A stretch of 64,000 nucleotides of DNA from Liolophura sinensis (taxonomy: Eukaryota > Mollusca > Polyplacophora > Chitonida > Chitonidae). The stretch spans positions 24,585,400-24,649,399 of the forward strand of contig NC_088305.1 in NCBI RefSeq assembly GCF_032854445.1. Direction: 5' to 3'. Shown piece by piece: positions 1-8,900 of the stretch (the stretch's first letter is position 1; each line of letters starts with the position of its first letter). Position numbers and translations under genes: made by a program. The notes beneath the pieces are model-generated. The model searched no databases and was not told the DNA's origin. It worked only from the letters and a program-made list of their open reading frames with translations.

Positions 1-359
1 ATTACCAGTGACACTTACCACTGACAATAACAGTGTGCCAGCCTCCAGGCCATACACAGGCCATCTAGATGTTACCAGTGACATTTACCTCTGACAACAA
101 ACAGTTTGCCAGTCTAAAGCACTGACACAGGCCATACACAGACCCTCTAGATATTACCAGTGACACTTACCACTGACAACAACAGTGTGCCAGCCTCCAG
201 GCCATACACAGACCCTCTAGATGTTACCAGTGACACTTACCACTGACAACAACAGTGTGCCAGCCTCCAGGCCATACACAGACCCTCCAGATGTTACCAG
301 TGACACTTACCACTGACAACCCACACACAGACCCTCTAGATGTCACCAGTGACACTTAC
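1..359 (-). repeat. Minisatellite built from RCCD1 exon end and its splice donor
   Basis: About five units of roughly 70 bp. On the minus strand each runs GGAGGCTGGCACACTGTT, then a TGTCAGTG/GTAAGTGTCACTGG block, then an intronic spacer. The first part copies the last codons of exon 360-481 and the middle copies its donor (exon: GTCAGTG/GTAAGTGTC). GTAAGT-type donors therefore recur near 313, 243, 173, 83 (as GTAAATG) and 13. The unit nearest the exon is shortened. Confidence 0.85.
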
Positions 360-3187
360 CACTGACAGCAACAGTGTGCCAGCCTCCGGCACTGACACAG
401 GCTATACGCAGGCCTTCTAGTTGTTCCACTAGGGTCAGGTTCAGAGAGCTTTCTGTAGAGTTGTGACCCAATTGACCTCGGCTGACAGAAATGAAGAGAC
501 AAATGACGTGAAACAGTTTGTTTAATAAACGGCAATACCCTAATTCCTTGGCAATTTCGCACACGAAAGGGTAACTCTGAGTAAAATTTAAGCACATTTT
601 AAATTTGATTTTGGAGAAAAAACTACACTGGTTGGAGGGCTGAGTTTAAGGGCTTCACAAAAAGTACAGTTTTATCAGTCCACACGGAAAAATGTCGTCA
701 GAATTTGATTGAATAAACATCTTACAAGCATGCGAAAAGGTCGAAGAATTACAATAAAAATAAAAAAAGATTAAAATCATCTTCATCAGACATATTTCTG
801 AAAACTGGATCAAAAAATGCTTTACTTACAATTGTTTGCTTCAATATGATTCAGCATTTGAATATTACCATTCCAAAGTGTGCTTTATTGTCCATATTTT
901 TATTTATTTATTTATTTATTTATTTGATTGGTGTTTTACTCAAGAATATTTCACTTATACCACAGCAGCCAGCATTATGGTGGGAGGAAACCGTGCAGAG
1001 CTCAGGGAAAACCCAGGACCATCCGCAGGTTGCTGCCAGACCTTCCCACGTGCGGCTGGAGAGAAAGCCAGCATGAGCTGGACTTGAACTCACAGCGACC
1101 GCATTGGTGAGAGAATTGTGGGCCATTACGCTGCGCTAGCGCGCTAACCAACTGAGCCACGGAGGCCCCTCCATATTTATATTATTAGCTGTTAGGTTTC
1201 AACTTCACCTCCTACTGGTTCAGTTACAACATCTGATTTCAGGAGGTTTGTCTGGTACTCAGGTAACATGAAGCCGTAGAAACCTTTGGGGAGGAGGGAG
1301 GTGTCCTTGGTATAGGTATAGTAGTTACAAATACAAACAACACTTAACCAAAATCAAATATTAACCAAAATCAAATACATAGTTTAAAACCTGAAAACAC
1401 CCCACAGTATCAAAGCTTACCTGCCCAGTCCACAGGTATAAATCTGGCCCGTCTCCGAGAGCACGACAGTATGTTCCTTCCCACAAGTCACCTGTGTCAC
1501 CTGACAGGGTAAACTCAGCGGATTCCATGTCACAAGAGGCTGCAGATCAGATGAATCTTTGTCCCTGAACTCCAGCTCACCACACCTGCCATCCTCTATA
1601 TCAACATTATTTTATTTATTATTTATCAAATGTATCTTCATGCTTTTACACATGAAGATTATACCATCTATATCATCTATTTCATCTGCTAAAAAGTTTA
1701 ATTGTGAAGGAAAATAGAGCAGCACTCGCTGAAGGGAAAACATAGCATGTTAAGAAAATGACAACCTTCAAGACAAACCACCGTACATTGCTATGCACTT
1801 GACAAACTTTCAGGCAAACTACAGCACATTACTAAGCACTTGACAAACTTTCAGGCAAACTACAGCACACTGCTAATCACCTGACAAATCATAATACATT
1901 GTTATGCACCTGACAACATTCCAGGCGAACCACAGCACATTGTTAAGCAAATTTATATATATATATATATAACATTTTAATAAATACATAATCAATGTAA
2001 ACTTTCAGTACCACAACATTCAAAAAGAAAATTCAGCAAAATTACCTGAACATCCCAAGAGTGAATTTTCTCCTGCGGCCAAAAAGGACAGATTTATCTG
2101 CTGAGAGTTATCCCCCTTTGTTGTCACCACATAATCCCTTTTCACAGTTAACCCATCACACTTACAGCCTTCCTCATTGAAAGTTTGGAGTTTTCCATCA
2201 TCCAAAAGCAGCCAAAAGTCAGTCCACTTTACAGCAGCAGATGTGACTTTAGCGTGCGTTTCCAGTCGGCTCCAACCAAAGGTGTTGTGATTGGAAATGA
2301 AGGCTGATCCAAAATCTGATGGAGTAGTAATACAATAAATATATCCACTGACTGTTTTTCTTTTTGGACAAGATCATCATTTATTTTTTTGATTGAAGTT
2401 TTATGCCGCACTCAAGACTATTTCACTTAAACTACAGAGGCCACCATTATGGTGGGAGGAAACCAGGTAGAGAGACCATAGGAAACCTTCAACCATCTGC
2501 AGTTACTGAGATATTATGCTGTGATACCATGCTAATGTCTCTGCCACGAAGATCCCTGACAAGATCATAAGCTTTTATTTATAAAACAGTTTTCTCTGTG
2601 TCTCTAGCCTTACAAAGATAATCACCAAACCAGGTAGTTCAAATAAACGTTAAGGTCTATTTTCAACAATTTCTGATATTAACAGGGTCACATGCTGTAG
2701 AACTGTTCTGCATGTTTACTGTACTTTCTACTCAAAGAAATATTTATTTATTTATTTATTTATTTGATTCGTGTTTTACGCCGTACTCAAGAATATTTCA
2801 CTTATTCGACAGCGGCCAGCATTATGGTGGGTGGAAACCGGGCACAGCCCGGGGGAAACCCACGACCATCCGCAGGTTGCTGGCAGACCTTCCCACGTAC
2901 GGCCAGAGAGGAAGCCAGCATGAGCTGGTCTTGAACTCACAGCGACCGCATTGGTGAGAGGCTTCTGGGTCACTATGCTGCGCTAGCGCGCTAACCGACT
3001 GAGCCATGGAGGCCCCGCCTCAAAGAAATAGCCAGGAGGTAAACCATGCAAGGTAATTCAAAATGATTGGTATACTGGAGAAAATTCAATTAAGTCTTCT
3101 ATAATTTATTTCTCCATTGAATTTCATCGAAATGGGACCTGAGGAAAACCAAGGTAATTTAACATGGCTAGCTGTTAATATAAATAA

Positions 3188-3249
<62 letters not shown>

Positions 3250-4144
3250 ATAATGGGAGAAAATTGTTTCTTTTGTGATCTTAGTTGCTGACCTTTTCAA
3301 AGGTATCAGGACCAAGGCCTGCCACATATTTTTCACTGTTTCATGGACCAGAAGCAATTGCTATATGTCAGCTGAAAAGGCTCAGGGAGACATATCAATG
3401 CCTTGGCTATTTGACCATATCCTGGGAGCATGCTATTGTTGCTGAGAGGTAGCCCAGGTATTTTTCGCCCTGGGATAACATCATGGATATATGACTTAGT
3501 CATACGGTCATGATTGTACAGGACCATACACGTATGCTTATGCCACCAACAAGCAACATCAACAGTGCTCGTCTTCCAGCCACCTGCAGGCAGATGGTCG
3601 TCGGGCTCTGCCGGCTCCCCCCCCCTCCCCCCACCACCACCACCACCCCACCCCCACTATAATGTTGGTCGCCTTCATATAAGTGAAGTATTCTTGAGTG
3701 TGGCGTAAAACACCAATCAAATAAATAAATAAATCAACAGTGCTCAAGCAACGTACTAACAGTTCCAAGTCTAGTTCAACTGAACTAAACGTCGAGGTCT
3801 ATTTTCAACAATTTCGGAAATGTACCTGAGGCAGGTACTCCAAGTCTAAAACTATAGTAACTTGAAGTCTCGCATAGGTTTAAAAATACAACACATGTAT
3901 GTGTTTTTGTACTAGGCTAAGAGGCTTGAAAGCTAGGCGAAGTATTTACCATTCACACAGAGCATAGACGACCATGACAGTAGACATTGGGACATGTGCT
4001 CATCGTTAGGCTTACGGCGTGGTTGTTTTTCACAAGAGCTTTTAGCCGCGGCAACTCAAGCTTTTCCGGGCTCAGTACTCTATGATGTTCAATATCTTCA
4101 GTTGTCAGAGAAATAGGCTTAAATCCCGTGAAGTAAATACCCAT
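360..4144 (-). CDS. RCCD1: RCC1 domain-containing protein 1-like gene, partial
   Basis: RCC1-repeat (beta-propeller) gene read leftward and leaving the window at position 1. Exons with consistent phases are 2046-2315, 1421-1595 and 360-481; the 5' end is unresolved. Exon 2046-2315 encodes a stretch reading KVTSAAVKWTDFWLLLDDGK, which lines up with the start of the vertebrate RCCD1 propeller. Exon 1421-1595 gives VTCGKEHTVVLSETGQIYTC, an RCC1 blade. Exon 360-481 gives GQLGHNS, then VSAGGWHTVAVSG, a textbook RCC1 signature (GG-x-H-[ST]). Joins: AG/GT at 2046/1595 in phase 1, and at 1421/481 in phase 2. In vertebrates RCCD1 partners the KDM8 demethylase; that role is family knowledge, not visible here. 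The last blades must lie left of the window. Identity is fairly sure; start and end are not. Confidence 0.8.
899..1169 (-). mobile_element. tRNA-derived SINE (family A), full length
   Basis: Read on the minus strand it starts GGGGCCTCCGTGGCTCAGT. The tRNA-like head has an A box (TGGCTCAGTTGG) and a B box (GAGTTCAAGTCC). A body and an ATTCTTGAGT-containing 3' end follow, closing in an AAAT-type tail. It is flanked by a direct repeat TCCATATTT (891-899 and 1170-1178), a likely target-site duplication. It sits in an RCCD1 intron. Confidence 0.9.
1770..1950. repeat. Degenerate tandem repeat, about 45 bp unit
   Basis: Four imperfect copies of a unit with ACTACAGCACATTACTAAGC and CTTGACAAACTTTCAGGCAA, in the RCCD1 intron between exons 1421-1595 and 2046-2315. 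A short AT run (about 1951-1970) follows. I see no exon-derived part. Confidence 0.75.
2380..2556 (-). mobile_element. Old, decayed family A SINE
   Basis: It keeps the 3' end pattern (GATTGAAGTTTTATGCCGCA on plus), the ACCATTATGGTGGGAGGAAA body block and a worn tRNA-like head. It lies just upstream of RCCD1 exon 2046-2315 in transcript order, so it may form part of that acceptor region. Confidence 0.7.
2743..3018 (-). mobile_element. tRNA-derived SINE (family A) with target-site duplication
   Basis: Full-length copy, head at right, tail at left. The exact 12-bp direct repeat CTCAAAGAAATA lies at 2731-2742 and 3019-3030. The perfect duplication and intact A and B boxes indicate recent insertion. 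Confidence 0.92.
3190..3245. repeat. (TA)n microsatellite
   Basis: A run of about 26 TA dinucleotides, with an offset TATTATATAATAA edge. Short open frames here are artefacts of the repeat. Confidence 0.95.
3578..3735 (+). mobile_element. 5'-truncated family A SINE
   Basis: Only the 3' half is present, ending GTGTGGCGTAAAACACCAAT and then an AAAT tail. A C-rich/CCA run (about 3616-3655) interrupts the body. Confidence 0.8.
4016..4144 (-). CDS. Candidate first coding exon of the RCCD1-like gene
   Basis: The ATG at 4144-4142 opens a frame beginning MGIYFTGFKPISLTTEDIEH. The YFTGF motif resembles the N-terminal F-x-GF motif of RCCD1 proteins. A good donor (GCC/GTAAGC) at 4016/4015 ends it in phase 0. 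The next certain exon (upper end 2315) needs phase 1, so either another donor is used (a weak one lies in phase 1 further on) or a small exon is missing. A rival first exon lies at 5100-5119 (see the promoter entry). Confidence 0.4.
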
Positions 4145-4920
4145 CACAGTCACGTTTCAGACAAATTTTTTTCGGAATTTTGACAGTTTTCAACTTGACC
4201 CTAACATGTGCCTCACATGTAGTCATGTAAACAAAACTGCCCAACTGAACCTGTAACCTTCGACATGGACAGACCGATAATTCATGGGCCTTAACAGGAA
4301 GTTACGCTCGATACTCGAAAAAGTTGAAAACGCCTCGTGCGTCTTTCTTCACTTCCATCGTGTCGTTTTAGTTATGAACTAAACACTAGAGTGAACCACT
4401 TAGATTCCTCCTACACGAGACTGGTGTGGTAATTTTTTTTTTTACGCACGGAAATACTAGTGTACCCCTAAAGACGGCTGCCGTTCTGTACAGATCGAAA
4501 TAAAGCCAGTCACTCTTGTGTGTGTGGAGGTACATTTACTTACACTTTAGTGGCGGCATCATATCACTGGGCTTAAAACTCAAGCGATCGCTGATTTCAT
4601 AGTAGGTTTTTGGTACAAGAAACACTTTACAGTACAACCCGATTGTAAGCACTCTTGTTGCAGTTGGAATAAGTAGAGAAAGCAAACGTCAGCGGATGTT
4701 GAAAAACAACAACGTCTTACTAAACACTAAGCTTTGCAAACAACAAGACTCGAAGATGATCTGCCCGCATGTAACCTAGTGTCTCGACAACATACTTTAT
4801 GACGTATGGTATCTGTTGAGAGAAGATTAGGGCTACGGGTAGATAAGAGCTCTGCTTCTCCCCTGACACATTTTGTAATTGTATCACCATAATTCAGAAC
4901 CTTTCACTCCTACTCTAGTT

Positions 4921-5378
4921 CCTTTTCTTATACTTGCTTTGCGCCATTGAAGTCTTGACGCTAACAGTGTTAATTTCGTACTCAACAAAGGTCCAGGCCG
5001 ATTGTCTTTGGTATCAAACAAGTCTTGTGCACATAAAAGACACCAACCTAAAGGCCTGCTTTCACACCACACTTCCATAATATGTCCTTAATCACTTACC
5101 TCTCGGCTACTGCCGCCATCTTCCACTGCACCACAAAGAAGCAGGACGTGCATAACAGCTCAAGATGTCGGCATTGACCAAGTAGCTTGTGCCAAGGGAA
5201 GCCTTCGTGGCTTTAATAAGTCTATTCTAAAGATAGTAGAGACATATGGTGACAGGTGCTGTTGGTGTCTTTTATTTGCATGAAACTTGTTTGATACAAA
5301 AGACAATAGGCCTGGAAATATGTTCAGTACAGAATTAACATATGTAAGCATTGAGACTCCAAAGACAGTATAAGAAAG
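4921..5378. repeat. Long imperfect inverted repeat flanking the promoter
   Basis: The left arm is about 4921-5047 and the right arm about 5261-5378. The left arm has GGTATCAAACAAGTCTTG and ATAAAAGACACCAAC; the reverse complement of the right arm has TGTATCAAACAAGTTTCATG and ATAAAAGACACCAAC. I estimate 75-80% match. The spacer holds the AAGATGGCGGC motif. It could be a decayed foldback element. Confidence 0.75.
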
Positions 5379-5404
5379 TTGGGTTCTTTTGGGGCTTATA
5401 CTTA

Positions 5405-5520
5405 TTGTCACCAATGGAATCTACAAATCCTTGTCCAAAGCTGGATTTGAACCTACACTTCATGTCCCTAATGATCGAAAGACAATCATCATAGTCAGAA
5501 CTTGCTCCCACATTCATATT
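5405..5520 (-). mobile_element. tRNA-like fragment (family C SINE)
   Basis: The minus strand reads GATTGTCTTTCGATCATTAG and, further on, a B box (GGTTCAAATCC) followed by AGCTTTGGACAAGG. Related pieces occur at 18690, 25495, 27745 and 44640. Confidence 0.5.
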
Positions 5521-5600
5521 CAATTTGTTCTTTACTAGTACACAACTAGTCTTTCAAGTTTAATGATTTATTTCTTATCAGTTTTTTTTCTTCTCCACAG

Positions 5601-5979
5601 GTCGTAACTTCCATTTAAATCCAAATGTATTTTCAAGGTCTTGTTGATTTCTTTGCAGATGCACAAGAGCTTGTAGCTCAAGATGAACTTCAATGACATC
5701 CCCAGAAACTTCAATGGTGAGCCTTACACAGGGGAGATAACTGCGGGTCATCAGGATGGCTGATGGAGAATCCATACTTAACAGACCCAGTATGGCCATG
5801 GTCAGCCAATGGCAGCGCTGGGTCACATGGACCCGTCGTTGTATGATCAGGGGGAGACCACTGGGCTGGAAGGCGAGTACCACGAGCTGCATAGTATCAT
5901 GGTTGATGGAGGGGATCATTTTGGGGTATCAGCTCTGGCCTTCGACACCCAGGAGCTCCTTTGGATGGGCAACCAGGGG
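5601..5979 (+). CDS. PAN2: PAN2 5' exons and start choices
   Basis: An acceptor ends at 5600, so 5601-5692 is 5' leader. ATG 5693 gives MTSPETSM, spliced over a 68-nt intron (5717-5784, TG/GTGAGC to AACAG) in frame with [19 protein letters not shown] second choice is ATG 5809 ([10 protein letters not shown]). ATG 5683 has a better context and starts MNF, as vertebrate PAN2 does. Unspliced, it shares the main frame but meets TGA 5761 and a TAA before ATG 5809; spliced, it is out of frame. The conserved run begins [13 protein letters not shown] and ends GMGNQG-like at the donor 5979/5980 (GGG/GTAAGT). Confidence 0.6.
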
Positions 5980-8900
5980 GTAAGTTTGCTGTTAAACATG
6001 CATGTATATAATGAACCAGGAGCAGGTTCTACAAAGACTGTTTTCGCTTCTCAGTTTCTTGTATTGAAATGTGAACTGTGGACCTGTAGTCTTCTGATTC
6101 CATGCCTTGTTTTCTGACATCTGACATATATGTCTAACCCTTCGGCACTTAAATAGGCTTTTATGTCCTGACACTAAATATTATAATGTAATGAGCAAAG
6201 TGTAATTGCCTTTTTTATTTGTGTGGTACTAACATTCACAAATTTTGCGGCAAACACATTGCCGCGAAAATAAGTGCTATCCAATGTAAAAACCCATGTA
6301 AGTAATTTATTAATGTAGCATGCGTTACAGTTATAAATGCGTTAAGAAGCAATTCGTTAACACTGCTGCCCATCCAAAGGATGGTTCTAATACTTTTTCA
6401 AACACGTTAATTAGAAATACCTAATTAGAATGTATTCCGGCTTTCACAAATCCAGCTTAATTGATCGTCAGTTAATCTTGCCTTCTTTTCAGGAGGCTTA
6501 GATCCGTCTAATTATCGCCACATTGCGACATTGTTGTTGATTTATTGCTGCGGATAGAGACATACAAATCAATAATTTGTACTGGGCGTGTGTACATGAT
6601 ACGATATACATACGATGAGAGAGACTGTTTTCTTATCGACTGTACTTGACTTCCAGTCAGATCACCTTTCCGACGCACCCGATACATTGATACGGGGTTT
6701 CTGCACTTCGAACTTTCTTTTCATAATGATGATTTCTGAAAAGTTTACTCAAATCTTTCACAATTCACTCAAAGTTTCACTCACACTGCTGATGCACGAG
6801 AATTAAACAGTGGGATTTATTTATATCACATTTAATCCTTGTTGTCTCCCGGAGGGAGTGACACCAATATTTGCTAATGCAGCAGGTAAGGGCTTCGACT
6901 TATAAAGATTAACAGTCTTCAAAAGATTAAAAGCTCAGGAGGATTAATTTCCTTTGTTTGATCAAGTTACTGTATTTTATAGAATATTTGTCACATCTTA
7001 CAGGTACAAACAAGTTTAAATGATAAGATTGTTACTTGAGTGCTTGAGTTGTTTTACTACTTCATGTTTCTGTAATGAAGTTTGATTTTCGTTTATCAGT
7101 TGTCCAAAAATTCTGCAAAGATCCACGTAAGTTGATTCCCAGGAATATGTCTTCTTGCCAAATCTGCAAAAGTTTATACCCGCGAATAAAAAGGCATTTA
7201 CAGTAGTTACTAAACGTAAGCTTAAAGAAGGCTTTTTTGTGGGGTGGGTAGGGAGTTGGGATGGAAATGTTGAAGCTGCGAATTGTAAATGTAGAGGATA
7301 TGTCCTTTGTAAAAGATTATAAATCGGAGTAGATTAAAAATGTTGACAAGTTTCAGTACATCTAAAATGTAAAAATATTTTGTTTTCAGGGTCATGTGAC
7401 ATCGTATTATGGTCTACACCTGGAAAAACATGCATCATTCCAGGCTCATCCCCATGGCGATGACATTCGTCAGCTCATCTGTCATGAAATGGGCATTCTG
7501 TCCTTGTCCAAAAACCAACTGAGGTTGACAGAAAGACGAGGAGTCAGAGTGTTTGAATATTCGTAAGTCATTGCATAAAGTCACCTATTTGCTATGCTTT
7601 TTAAGGTATTCCACGCTCTAGAATCTATTTGCCCTTCACAATTTGGGGATTGCAGCAAGCAATAAAAGCAAGTTCACCTTATTGAATAACAGAACTTGTT
7701 TTAAGTCATGAGAACCATGGGGTGGGTGGTCGAATAAAGATTGTTGATTTTAGGATGTCATACAAAAATTATGTGTTGTTGGTCACCCAAGCCTAGCAGA
7801 AAAAATATGGCCGATTGGAAGAGAATTTTTTATTTCATTCTGGCTAATGAAATATATGGATTTTAAAGAAATTAACATTGACAGAAATATAGACAAAAAT
7901 TCCTTGAAAACATGTGATGAAAATTATTGATCTCAGAAAGGTGTTTTGAGGTTTGTTTGCAAGATACATGTTGGATGATTTGGGCCTTGCTTTCGTTGAG
8001 ATTCCAGGAATCGGATTGTCGTCATGACTACGTGAACCTGAGATAATTCCCTCAAAAAATGTCACATTCAAATTCATGGTTTTACTACAATAGAATATAC
8101 TTTATGTCAAGTCATCAATTGATGAACATGAAATACCCAAAATCTGTTTACTGTCATATTTAGTAATATCTGCATTGAGAGCTACTTTATTGTGATGCTA
8201 GATTTGGACCAGATTCTGGTGGATTGTTGCAGAGCGAATCCACGAGAATCCATTTAGATTTTGGTAAAAATGACGAAAATCTAACACTGATGATTTCCTA
8301 CTGGAACAGTATAAGTGTCAAGACAAAGAGTAACTGATTACATTGTTTTGCCAGTAAAAATGGTTAAGTTTTAGGCTGTTTTAGCAGGATGTAACATTCC
8401 CGTTCTGTGTTTGTTGTTTGTAGAGCTGAGGAAAATGCATGAGATGCAGTGTATGTTACAGATGAGTCCCACCTCTGTCATGATGGGAGGTCACCAAACA
8501 AAAGTTATAGAGGTGGACCTTCAGAAAGGCCAGGAAATCCGACAGGTGAGCTCTCATTATCAGCAGAAAGAATTTCGCAATGGGGATCAGTGTCATCGTG
8601 TTACCCCGTAAACAAATTTGACAGATGGTACAGGCCTGTGTCAGTGAATGACAAGTTCTTAAGTGTCAACAAACATGTACAGCATTGTTTGGTGTGTATG
8701 GACAACACTGTTGACTTCAAAGTGAACGTAAAGTGTGCGATTAGTTTTTGTTTGTATTTTCTCATTGTCACATTGTTACATACCAATGGTGCGGGAGAGC
8801 TCCTAGGTTTTGTGACATCACTCTAGATAGCTATAAACATGGCAAAATGGCGTCACCAAATGAGTGGCTAGGTACAGACGATTATTTGCTATTTACTTTG

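Larger units (their letters stand above)
4145..5600. promoter_or_regulatory. Divergent promoter region between RCCD1 and PAN2
   Basis: The two genes diverge from this gap. At 5100-5119 the minus strand reads AAGATGGCGGCAGTAGCC and then GAGAG/GTAAGT. This is either a tiny first coding exon (MAAVAE, phase 2) or a YY1-type AAGATGGCGGC initiator element, or both. On the plus strand a strong polypyrimidine acceptor ends at 5600 (TTCTTCTCCACAG), so PAN2 must have an untranslated exon upstream, probably within this gap. No TATA box was evident. Confidence 0.5.

Noticed and set aside
4884-5078. 64-codon minus frame near the promoter
   Set aside because: No family resemblance; lies in the inverted-repeat arm.
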